A stretch of DNA of 64,000 nucleotides from Lutibacter flavus. GTDB lineage: Bacteria; Bacteroidota; Bacteroidia; Flavobacteriales; Flavobacteriaceae. Positions 16,267-23,560 of the stretch are shown piece after piece (within the stretch, counting starts at the first letter, position 1; each line of letters starts with the position of its first letter). The notes beneath the pieces were generated by a model. It saw only the letters and a program-made list of their open reading frames with translations, made no database searches and had not been told where the DNA came from. The DNA lies in contig NZ_FZNX01000001.1 of NCBI RefSeq assembly GCF_900188355.1, positions 791,754 through 855,753 of the forward strand, in the 5' to 3' direction. Made by a program: the position numbers and the translations under genes.

Positions 16267-17160
16267 ATGTTATTTACAGTAATTATGAGCAGAAAAACCA
16301 TTTACGCTTTATTCGTTTTAGCTGTCATTGTTCTTTTTACTTGGATGTTTTTAAATTCAAGAGATAACAATGAACACTTTTCAGAAAAAGTAAAACTTTC
16401 TTTACGAGACGTTGGAAACCAATTATTGCTCTCAAATAAAGACTCATCATCTTTGGTATTACCAGTTGTTGCGTTAGAAAATTCAAAGTATCAATTATCT
16501 TTTCAAAATCAACTTGCTTTTGAACCAACTAATTTGGTTTCTATTGTAAAAAACAGCTTTCATAAATCTTCACTACCAAAGTATTATCGTGTTGAAGTTA
16601 TTCAATGTTCAGATTACGAAGTTACTTATAGTTATGAGATAAAGAATGAAACCGAAAATGATATAATTCCTTGTATCGGTAGGTTTTTACCGAAAAACTG
16701 TTATTTAATAGAAGTCCGATTTATTGAAAATAAGGCTTCTGTTTTTAGTGAACAAAAGCTTTTATTTATTCTGATTGCTATTTTTTATATCTTACTATTT
16801 GTCTTTTTATATTTCAAAAGAAAAAAAGGTGTAAAATTAGAAAAAGACAACTCAACATATACTTCTATTGGTAGTTTTCAATTTTATCCTGAACAAAATA
16901 AATTGGTGAAAAAAGCCCGAGAAATCAGCCTTTCAAAAAAAGAGTGTGAGTTATTAGAAATTTTTGTTTCCAATCCAAACCAAATTATCAAACGAGATGA
17001 ATTAACAAAAAGAGTTTGGGAAGACAATGGTGTTTTTGTTGGAAGAAGCTTAGACACGTATATTTCTAAACTGCGAAAGAAATTAAAAGAAGACACTACT
17101 ATTAAATTAACAAACATTCATGGTGTTGGCTATAAGTTAGAGATTGATACAGGAGGTTAG
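16267..17160 (+). CDS. Membrane-anchored winged-helix (OmpR/PhoB-type) one-component regulator
   Basis: 297 residues: TM1 (about 10-29, IYALFVLAVIVLFTWMFL), an extracytoplasmic domain of about 135 residues with two Cys (QCSDYEV, IPCIGRF), TM2 (about 165-183, LFILIAIFYILLFVFLYF), then a cytoplasmic Trans_reg_C winged helix (about 200-295; KECELLEIFVSNPNQIIKR, RSLDTYISKLRKKLKED, NIHGVGYKL). There is no receiver domain, so DNA binding is probably controlled directly by the periplasmic domain, as in ToxR/CadC but with the DNA-binding domain at the C-terminus. Start is 16267 or 16285 (MSRKT). It is divergent from the secreted Cys-containing protein, its likely target. Confidence 0.85.
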   Translation: MLFTVIMSRKTIYALFVLAVIVLFTWMFLNSRDNNEHFSEKVKLSLRDVGNQLLLSNKDSSSLVLPVVALENSKYQLSFQNQLAFEPTNLVSIVKNSFHKSSLPKYYRVEVIQCSDYEVTYSYEIKNETENDIIPCIGRFLPKNCYLIEVRFIENKASVFSEQKLLFILIAIFYILLFVFLYFKRKKGVKLEKDNSTYTSIGSFQFYPEQNKLVKKAREISLSKKECELLEIFVSNPNQIIKRDELTKRVWEDNGVFVGRSLDTYISKLRKKLKEDTTIKLTNIHGVGYKLEIDTGG

Positions 17161-17261
17161 AAAGAAAATAAAATCAATCAATTATTAGGCTTAACTTCTA
17201 GTTTTTAGATAGTAACCTATCCGATATACATATAATTAATTGAAAATAAGTCAATTAATAT

Positions 17262-17292
17262 TTTGTGTATTAAAAAAATGGCACCATCTTTG
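17262..17292 (+). promoter_or_regulatory. Promoter of cold-shock gene copy 1
   Basis: A TTTG -33 element (17262-17265), a 19-bp spacer and CATCTTTG (17285-17292, one mismatch to TAnnTTTG). The same -7 box and spacing recur exactly 2,000 bp downstream before copy 2. The 5' leader is about 30 nt, much shorter than E. coli cspA. Confidence 0.65.
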
Positions 17293-17328
17293 CATATTAA
17301 TAATTATTATAAATTAAAATACATTAAA

Positions 17329-17520
17329 ATGAGTAAAGGAACAGTAAAATTTTTCAATGAGACAAAAGGATTTGGATTTATCACTGAAGAAGGAGTTGAA
17401 AAAGACCACTTTGTACACATTTCTGGATTAATCGACGAAATTCGTGAAGGCGATGAGGTTGAATTTGATCTTAAAGAAGGTAACAAAGGATTAAACGCAG
17501 TAAACGTAAAAGTTATTTAA
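17329..17520 (+). CDS. Cold-shock protein, copy 1
   Basis: 63 residues from the ATG at 17329 (MSKGTVKFF...); any upstream in-frame start would lie in the promoter and leader. A single OB-fold CSD with RNP1 KGFGFI and the RNP2-like HFVHI binds single-stranded RNA/DNA and melts RNA structure in growth phase or cold. It differs from copy 2 (19329-19520) at only a few residues (E/D-rich loop DEIREGDEVEFDLKEG versus DEVREGDQVEFDLQEG). It is a monocistronic cassette with its own promoter and terminator. Confidence 0.95.
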   Translation: MSKGTVKFFNETKGFGFITEEGVEKDHFVHISGLIDEIREGDEVEFDLKEGNKGLNAVNVKVI

Positions 17521-17540
17521 ATATATACTTCAAGTTTTAC

Positions 17541-17577
17541 AAAAGCCCATCAAAATTAATTGATGGGCTTTTTTTTT
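17541..17577 (+). terminator. Rho-independent terminator, cold-shock copy 1
   Basis: AAAAGCCCATCAA pairs with TTGATGGGCTTTT around an AATTAA loop, followed by a run of T. A near-identical hairpin ends copy 2. Confidence 0.95.
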
Positions 17578-17784
17578 GTTCATATACCGCACCATAATAC
17601 GGCAACATTAGTATCCTTCATCTATACTATAATTCAAGTAAAAGAAATGTTGTTCTATTTTGTAATGCCCTTCTTTACGGAACATCTTGACTTTTGTCAT
17701 ATTTTAGGGATTATAAACATGTTACTTTTGTTACATAAATAGAGGAACTTCTAAAGTTTCACCAATCATAGTTTAAATCACAAA

Positions 17785-19239
17785 ATGAAAAAAGAAGCTG
17801 AAAATTCGTACAAAAAACAACGAAAAAAATCTAGTGAATTTAATAATAGAGAAGAATATTTAGAACATGAATTATCGATTATGAAATTTCGTCGCTGGCG
17901 AATTCACCTTCCCTTTAGAGACTTTCATATTGAATTTGAAGATTTGGTACCAGCCTTAGCAGCTACTATAGGTAAAGTGGTAATGGTAACGGCAATGGTT
18001 GCTGCATTTGCAGTTCAATTTGGGTTATCTCCTGAATTTATTGCAGAGAATGTACGCTACGAGTTATTAATTGCTGGTGGAATTTTTGTAATAATTTTTT
18101 CAGCCATTTTAAACCCTAATGCAAATTTAGCAGGTACGCATGGGCCTATGATTCCTCTTATTCCTATTATTGCATTGGCAGGTGGACATCCACTTGCTTT
18201 AGGTATATTAATTGGTGTATTTGGAATTTTACTAAGTGTTACCAAAGGAGGCTCAAAACTCATGACATTAACAAGTGTTGGTGTTAGAGGTGGCTTATTA
18301 ATATATTTAGGAGCTGTCGGACTTATTAGTCAAATTGGAAAGCTTGAAATATGGTCTAAAGGCACAAATATTATAGCACTTTCTTTTATAATTATTGGTG
18401 TTACCATTTTTATTTACGCCTATTTAGCACGAATAAACAAACGTTGGTTAGCAATTCCATTATGCTCATTAATAGCTGGTATAATTGCTTTTGCAATGGG
18501 GGCTGATTTCACTTTTACAACTGAACCAGGGTTACCTCATTTTAGTCCGCAATACTGGTGGGGAGAAGATACAGGGTGGCAACTTGGATGGCCTAATTTT
18601 GGACACTTTATTGCAGTGATTCCTTTTGCGATTTTAGCTGTAGCTATGTGGTCTCCCGATTATTTAGGGCATCGTGTTTTTCAGGAAATTAACTATCCTA
18701 AAAAAGCTAAAAATGTTTTAATGGATGTTGATGATACTATGACAGTAGCTTCAGTAAGACAAATTGTTGGATCAGTTCTTGGAGGTGGAAATATAGCATC
18801 GTCTTGGGGAACATATATGATTCCGGCTGCTATTGCAAAACGTCCAATTCCTGGAGGTGCAGTATTAACAGCAATCTTTTGTGTATTAGCTTCAGTTTTT
18901 GGATACCCAATGGATTTAGCAATGTGGGAACCTGTTTTAAGGATAGCATTAATTGTAGGTGTATTTTTACCCTTGCTTGAAGCTGGAATGCAGATGGTAA
19001 AAACTCAAAAGAATTCATTAAGTGCTGGTACTTGTATTTTTGGCTGTGCGTTTGTAAACCCAGTATTTGGTTGGGCTTTAGCAATGCTTTTAGATAATCT
19101 TGGATTGATTGGTGATCGTGAACGGGCAAAAAATTTATCTCTTAAAGAAAAATTAATTATTCCTGGGGTAATGTTTTTAGTATGTATCATTTCATTGGCT
19201 TTAGTTGGTCTTTTACCAGGTATTCCTGGCATTTTCTAA
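17785..19239 (+). CDS. Multi-pass membrane protein, DUF3360-like putative permease
   Basis: 484 residues. A conserved hydrophilic N-terminus (FNNREEYLEHELSIMKFRRWRIHLPFRDFHIEFEDLVPALAATIGK) is followed by about 11-12 hydrophobic segments, including NPNANLAGTHGPMIPLIPIIALAGGHPLALG, VTKGGSKLMTLTSVGVRGGLLIYLG and a mid-protein VGSVLGGGNIASSWGTYMIP. From memory this is the DUF3360 family, whose repeat pattern recalls SulP/NCS2-type transporters; substrate unknown. It is a single gene, 207 bp after one cold-shock cassette and 89 bp before the other. No Cys/His cluster or transport motif identifies a substrate. Confidence 0.75.
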   Translation: MKKEAENSYKKQRKKSSEFNNREEYLEHELSIMKFRRWRIHLPFRDFHIEFEDLVPALAATIGKVVMVTAMVAAFAVQFGLSPEFIAENVRYELLIAGGIFVIIFSAILNPNANLAGTHGPMIPLIPIIALAGGHPLALGILIGVFGILLSVTKGGSKLMTLTSVGVRGGLLIYLGAVGLISQIGKLEIWSKGTNIIALSFIIIGVTIFIYAYLARINKRWLAIPLCSLIAGIIAFAMGADFTFTTEPGLPHFSPQYWWGEDTGWQLGWPNFGHFIAVIPFAILAVAMWSPDYLGHRVFQEINYPKKAKNVLMDVDDTMTVASVRQIVGSVLGGGNIASSWGTYMIPAAIAKRPIPGGAVLTAIFCVLASVFGYPMDLAMWEPVLRIALIVGVFLPLLEAGMQMVKTQKNSLSAGTCIFGCAFVNPVFGWALAMLLDNLGLIGDRERAKNLSLKEKLIIPGVMFLVCIISLALVGLLPGIPGIF

Positions 19240-19261
19240 GTTGAAAAAAGTCAAGTAATAT

Positions 19262-19292
19262 GTTGAATATCAAAAAAATGATACCATCTTTG
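19262..19292 (+). promoter_or_regulatory. Promoter of cold-shock gene copy 2
   Basis: GTTG (19262-19265), a 19-bp spacer and CATCTTTG (19285-19292), matching the copy 1 promoter position for position at a 2,000-bp offset. Confidence 0.6.
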
Positions 19293-19328
19293 CAATTCAA
19301 TTATTATAATAAAATAAATTACATTAAA

Positions 19329-19520
19329 ATGAGTAAAGGAACAGTAAAATTTTTCAATGAAACCAAAGGATTTGGTTTTATCACTGAAGAAGGAGTTGAA
19401 AAAGATCACTTTGTACACATTTCTGGATTAATTGATGAAGTTCGTGAAGGCGACCAAGTTGAATTTGATCTACAAGAAGGTAACAAAGGATTAAACGCAG
19501 TAAACGTAAAAGTTATTTAA
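19329..19520 (+). CDS. Cold-shock protein, copy 2
   Basis: 63 residues, same start, length and RNP motifs as copy 1. Nucleotide identity extends beyond the gene: leader, coding region and 3' untranslated region through the terminator are nearly the same, mostly with silent third-base changes. This points to a recent cassette duplication or ongoing gene conversion. Predicted role as nucleic-acid chaperone; independent promoter and terminator. Confidence 0.95.
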   Translation: MSKGTVKFFNETKGFGFITEEGVEKDHFVHISGLIDEVREGDQVEFDLQEGNKGLNAVNVKVI

Positions 19521-19540
19521 ATATATACTTCAAGTTTTGC

Positions 19541-19572
19541 AAAAGCCCATCAATATTGATGGGCTTTTTTTT
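19541..19572 (+). terminator. Rho-independent terminator, cold-shock copy 2
   Basis: AAAAGCCCATCAATATTGATGGGCTTTTTTTT; same stem as copy 1 with a four-base shorter loop. Confidence 0.95.
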
Positions 19573-20215
19573 GTTCAATTTTTAATATTTGAGAACCAAA
19601 AATTCATTTTCTTTTGTAAATGTGCCGTTTATCTATAGTAATTTGCATTTTATCGAAAGCTAATTATAAAAATAATTTTAAATAATAGTTTTAGATCAGT
19701 AAATGAAACATAAAGTAAATCTTGAATAAGATCAATAAAAAGAAACATTTACAATATTTAATATAATTTCTAATTAATGAGAAATATTAGGTGTTCATTA
19801 ATATTTAATAAAAAAATAGTGCATTAAAAAAATAGTGATAATCCCATATTTAAAATTTACTTTACTAAATAGGAGTATAATTAATTATAAATATTTTTGC
19901 ACCTTATTAATAATTCTGGTTTTTTTATAGATACAATGGCTATCTGTATTTAAAAATTACACTATATCGATTCAGGTTATGATTCACTAAATGGATCATT
20001 CTCGAAAGGGTGTGTTATACAATTTTGTCTTCCATAAAAAAGTTAAAGTACCCTTTTAATAATAATTATTTCAAAAAATTTAATAAATAGATTTTTATTG
20101 CTAATAAAATTATTTTATTAAAAATACTTTTGTTTAGTAAAAAAGTAAAAAGATTAAACAATTATTCGTACTTTTGTTTTTTATAAACAAAATATATTTC
20201 TATAGTTAAAAAATT
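19573..20215. other. AT-rich intergenic region
   Basis: 643 bp with no credible ORF or strong hairpin. Two TACTTTTG boxes (20125-20132 and 20169-20176) match the TAnnTTTG -7 element and probably start transcription of the small gene at 20216. Confidence 0.55.
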
Positions 20216-20380
20216 ATGTTCGGAATATTCAAAAAGAAATCAAAGAAAGAAAAATTACAATCTCAATATGAACAGCTTTTAAAAGAAGCTTATAAACTAT
20301 CTAAAATTAATAGGAAAATGAGTGATCAAAAAAACTTTGAAGCTGCGGAGATCATGAAGCAAATTATAAAGTTGGATTAA
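20216..20380 (+). CDS. Small Lacal_2735-family protein
   Basis: A 54-residue protein, too short for a length-limited ORF search: MFGIFKKKSKKEKLQSQYEQ..., a basic N-terminus followed by one helix with heptad-like spacing and ending KQIIKLD. From memory this is the Lacal_2735 family of tiny flavobacterial proteins of unknown role. The basic head plus amphipathic helix suggests a membrane- or nucleic-acid-associated peptide, but no function is known. TACTTTTG at 20169 lies 40 bp upstream of the ATG. It heads a cluster of small conserved genes (DUF2452 remnant, DUF2805). Confidence 0.75.
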   Translation: MFGIFKKKSKKEKLQSQYEQLLKEAYKLSKINRKMSDQKNFEAAEIMKQIIKLD

Positions 20381-20396
20381 TATATTTTTAGTAAAA

Positions 20397-20787
20397 ATGG
20401 TAGAAGAAAAAAAACCTGATAATGTAGTGTTCAATTCAGTAACTCAAAAGTACGATGCTGCTCTTAAACCGCATGCAACATCTATTGGAGCGCCTGTTAT
20501 TACTGCTACTGATACCGTAGCTTGGAAAAAATAGAAGTATTAATAAAATAAATCATTAAGTAGAAGCTAGATTTTTAGAGTTAAAAAATGATGTGTGAGT
20601 TTGAGTACAACAGATTAATTTTTAATTCAAAATTTAATTTTGAACCTATTTTAGAAATGTTTATCATTTATATAAAAGAGATAATGAAGAAACTTTTTTA
20701 TCAATTATTGCTCCAGATGAATGTAACTTTTATTCATTAGGAAGTTTTCGTTTAAACACCGGCCAAATATGGGAAAAAGTAGTTTAG
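20397..20787 (+). pseudogene. Decayed DUF2452 gene
   Basis: Starts intact (MVEEKKPDNVVFNSVTQKYD...GAPVITATDTVAWKK) and stops at codon 46. One extra A in the poly-A run near 20525 explains it: dropping it restores NRSINKINH-VEARFLELKND, interrupted by TAA and TGA stops. The frame then shifts for NRLIFNSKFNFEPI, and again for YHLYKRDNEETFLSII...CNF...LGSFRLNTGQIWEKVV, ending at TAG 20787. Together these spell a complete DUF2452 protein of about 130 residues with at least two frameshifts and three internal stops. The 3' end overlaps the intact DUF2805 gene by 19 bp, which may have preserved it. The normal function is unknown. Confidence 0.8.
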
Positions 20788-21077
20788 AAATTATATTAGA
20801 AAAGGAACTAACAGATAGGCAACTAGATCGCATTATAGAAATGGCTTGGGAAGACCGCACACCTTTTGAAGCTATTGAATTTCAGTTTGGACTTCCAGAA
20901 AAAGATGTTATTAAGTTAATGCGTGGGAACCTTAAGGAGTCCAGTTTTAAACGCTGGAGAAAACGAGTAAATAGTGGAGTAAGTGCAAAGCACTTAAAAA
21001 AAAGAAATCAAGATATTACACGGTTTAAATGCTCTAGACAAAGGGCAATCTCGGGCAATAAAATTAGTAAACGTTAA
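20769..21077 (+). CDS. DUF2805 / TIGR03643 family protein
   Basis: 102 residues with the characteristic LTDRQLDRIIEMAWEDRTPFEAIEF, QFGLPEKDVIKLMRGNLKESSFKRWRKRV and the basic tail FKCSRQRAISGNKISKR. The middle has a helix-turn-helix look and the protein is strongly basic, so nucleic-acid binding is plausible, but the family has no established function. The start overlaps the end of the DUF2452 remnant, suggesting an old translationally coupled pair. Length is normal for the family. Confidence 0.85.
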   Translation: MGKSSLEIILEKELTDRQLDRIIEMAWEDRTPFEAIEFQFGLPEKDVIKLMRGNLKESSFKRWRKRVNSGVSAKHLKKRNQDITRFKCSRQRAISGNKISKR

Positions 21078-21222
21078 TGCATAATGTATTTAATATAAAA
21101 GTAAATTTTATAAAAGAATTTAGTGCTATACCCTATAGGATATATCATATTTTTGTTTAATTTATAAATCATAACTATAAACGAAAAATAATATCTAACT
21201 GCAAGAAATATCTAATCTATTA

Positions 21223-21230
21223 TACATTTG
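21223..21230 (+). promoter_or_regulatory. -7 box (TACATTTG) before the CDP-alcohol phosphatidyltransferase gene
   Basis: Exact TAnnTTTG match 77 bp upstream of the start codon at 21307. Confidence 0.45.
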
Positions 21231-21306
21231 TAAATTATTTTAAAAGTTTACTTTTTATTTAGGTTTAGGTAATTAAATTATTATTAAATAGAATTTAAAA
21301 ATAAGT

Positions 21307-22068
21307 ATGTCTAAATTACCTAATGAGCACAAGTTTGTAGACCTTTCAGATTACGGAAGGCCTATTGCAAGAATTATAGCTAATTCGTTAAAAGAAACTT
21401 CATATACGCCTATTCATGTAACAATTGGGTTTGTTATTTCTGGTTTGATAGCAATTTATTGCATACTATTTGATTATTTATGGTCGGCTGCTTTTTTCTT
21501 AATATTAAAATCTATTCTAGATGCTGCAGATGGGGAGTTAGCAAGATTAAAAAATACACCTTCATATACTGGCCGTTATCTCGATTCTATTTCAGATATA
21601 ATTTTAAATTTTTTTATTTTTTTAGCAATATGGTATACAACAGAGGTTCATTTGACATATAGTTTTCTTGCGTTCATAGGAATTCAATTACAAGGTACTT
21701 TATACAATTATTACTATGTTATTTTGAGAAATAATTCAAATGGTGATACTACGAGTAGAATTTTTGAATATGATACTCCATTTGCGATGAAAGGAGAAAC
21801 ACAAGAAAATGTAAACTTGCTATTCGCTATTTATAAATTTTTATATGGAGCGTTTGATAAAACAATCTATATGCTAGATCCGAATGCATATAAAAGTAAA
21901 CGTTTTCCTAGTTTTTTTATGACAGCTATATCAATTTTCGGATTAGGTTTTCAGCTCTTAATAACAAGTATGATGTTAGTTTTAGGATATAAAGACTATA
22001 TCATTTCTTTTTTTATATTTTACACTTTACTGATTTTTTTGTTCATTGGTATTAGAAAATTTTTATGA
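21307..22068 (+). CDS. CDP-alcohol phosphatidyltransferase family protein
   Basis: 253 residues, about six membrane helices. The family signature D-x2-D-G-x2-A-R-x8-G-x3-D-x3-D is exact: D72, D75, G76, A79, R80, G89, D93, D97. Members transfer a phosphatidyl (or phospho-inositol/glycerol-type) group from a CDP-linked lipid to an alcohol in the inner membrane. The protein is longer than PgsA/PssA (about 180-230) and has a hydrophilic insert (residues 150-195, SNGDTTSRIFEYDTPFA...) which is not typical, so the acceptor is uncertain. It stands alone and ends 27 bp before the convergent tesA-like gene. Confidence 0.85.
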   Translation: MSKLPNEHKFVDLSDYGRPIARIIANSLKETSYTPIHVTIGFVISGLIAIYCILFDYLWSAAFFLILKSILDAADGELARLKNTPSYTGRYLDSISDIILNFFIFLAIWYTTEVHLTYSFLAFIGIQLQGTLYNYYYVILRNNSNGDTTSRIFEYDTPFAMKGETQENVNLLFAIYKFLYGAFDKTIYMLDPNAYKSKRFPSFFMTAISIFGLGFQLLITSMMLVLGYKDYIISFFIFYTLLIFLFIGIRKFL

Positions 22069-22095
22069 TTTTATAAAACTATAAATAGCTGCTTA

Positions 22096-22839
22096 TTAAG
22101 AGATTATAGGTTCTAAAACAGTCCAAACATTATTTGCTAGTATTTTATGCCCATCAACTGTAGGGTGAATTCCATCTGCTTGGTTTAATGCAGGTATACC
22201 ACCAACATCTTTTAATAAAAATGGAATTAAAGTTAGTTTATTTTTTGTAGCTAATTCAGGAAAAATAGTTTTAAACTCGTTAATATAATCTTGTCCCATA
22301 TTTGGAGGCAGTTGCATACCAGCTAATATAATTTTAGTAGCTGCATTTTTTTCTAGCACAGCATCAATAATTGCTTGTAAATTTTCTCTGGTTTCTTTTA
22401 AAGGAACCCCGCGCAAACCATCATTAGCACCCAATTCCAAAATAAAAACATCAATTTTTTGATTAAGCACCCAATCTATTCTACTTTTTCCGCCAGCAGT
22501 TGTTTCACCACTCACTCCAGAATTAATAACAGTATAGCCCAATGAAAGCGAGTCTATTTTTGATTGAAGTAGCGCAGGAAAAGCATCATTTACATCATCC
22601 AGACCAAAACCCGCAGTTAAACTATCACCAAAAACTAAAATAGTTTTTGAAGTACTACTTTCTTGAACGTTACTTTCTGCTTCAACCAGCGCTTTTTCAG
22701 TAGTCTTTTCCTTTTTAGGAGTGTCTGCTCCACAAGAGAGTAGGATTAGTAATAGTGAAAAATAACAAAACTTTAAGAAAATCTTTATTACATTATTATT
22801 AAAATTCAAAATCAATTGTTTATTTTTCAAGTTCAGCAT
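22096..22839 (-). CDS. tesA: SGNH-type arylesterase/acyl-thioesterase I-like lipoprotein
   Basis: 247 residues with a lipobox (LLILLSCG, Cys36) after an unusually long basic N-terminus. SGNH blocks: GDSLTAGFG (71-79, Ser73), the Gly block VSGETTAGG, GANDGLRG (Asn block) and DGIHPTVDGH (Asp/His of the triad). These hydrolyse acyl or aryl esters in the periplasm. The divergent gene pair across only 31 bp encodes a YbbA/LolD-type ATPase and a YbbP-type permease, the same gene order as E. coli tesA-ybbA-ybbP. That conservation supports a joint envelope-lipid role. Confidence 0.9.
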   Translation of the reverse strand: MLNLKNKQLILNFNNNVIKIFLKFCYFSLLLILLSCGADTPKKEKTTEKALVEAESNVQESSTSKTILVFGDSLTAGFGLDDVNDAFPALLQSKIDSLSLGYTVINSGVSGETTAGGKSRIDWVLNQKIDVFILELGANDGLRGVPLKETRENLQAIIDAVLEKNAATKIILAGMQLPPNMGQDYINEFKTIFPELATKNKLTLIPFLLKDVGGIPALNQADGIHPTVDGHKILANNVWTVLEPIIS

Positions 22840-22870
22840 ATTTTGAAAGGATATAAATTAAACAGGTACT

Positions 22871-23560
22871 ATGACAAAGATATTAAAGATTCATGAACTA
22901 GAGAAAACTTATACAAGTGGTTCAAAAAAATTAACTGTATTATCAAATATTTCTTTTGAAGTTGAAAAGGGAAGTATTTTTTCTATTGTAGGCCCTTCAG
23001 GAAGTGGTAAAACTACCTTACTTGGTTTGTGCGCTGGTTTAGATAATCCAAGCGCTGGTTCTATAGAATTATGTGGAAGTAATTTAGAAAACTTAAATGA
23101 AGATGAACGCGCACAATTACGTAATAAAGAAGTTGGATTTATTTTTCAGAATTTTCAATTACTACCTACACTAACAGCGTTAGAAAATGTAATTGTTCCC
23201 TTAGAGTTGCAAGGTGAAAGAAATGCCGCTAAGGTTGGTATGGAATTGCTTCAAAAAGTAGGATTGGCAGATCGTTTTCATCATTATCCATCACAATTAT
23301 CGGGTGGTGAACAGCAAAGAGTAGCATTGGCCAGAGCTTTTTCTAACAAACCTTCAATTTTATTTGCCGATGAACCCACTGGGAATTTAGATGAAGAAAC
23401 AGGTGAAAAAGTGATTCAATTACTTTTTCAATTAAATAAAGAAGCAGGAACTACCTTAATTATCATTACCCACGATTTAGATTTAGCGAATAGAACGCAA
23501 CAAATTTTGCGGTTAAAAGGAGGGAAAATTATGTCTAACGAAAAAACTATTGCAGGTTAA
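22871..23560 (+). CDS. ybbA: ABC transporter ATP-binding protein, YbbA/LolD type
   Basis: 229 residues with complete motifs: Walker A GPSGSGKTT (about 40-48), Q-loop NFQ, signature LSGGEQQRVALARAF, Walker B ILFADEPTGNLD and H-loop ITHD. It belongs to the MacB/LolD/YbbA group that powers FtsX-type permeases rather than classical substrate channels. Its stop codon overlaps the start of the permease gene by one base (TAATG), so the two are translationally coupled. Cytoplasmic face of the inner membrane. Confidence 0.93.
   Translation: MTKILKIHELEKTYTSGSKKLTVLSNISFEVEKGSIFSIVGPSGSGKTTLLGLCAGLDNPSAGSIELCGSNLENLNEDERAQLRNKEVGFIFQNFQLLPTLTALENVIVPLELQGERNAAKVGMELLQKVGLADRFHHYPSQLSGGEQQRVALARAFSNKPSILFADEPTGNLDEETGEKVIQLLFQLNKEAGTTLIIITHDLDLANRTQQILRLKGGKIMSNEKTIAG

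Noticed and set aside
17560-17742. Short plus-strand ORF between the cold-shock terminator and the permease
   Set aside because: Starts inside the terminator T-run and has low-complexity hydrophobic composition; likely chance.
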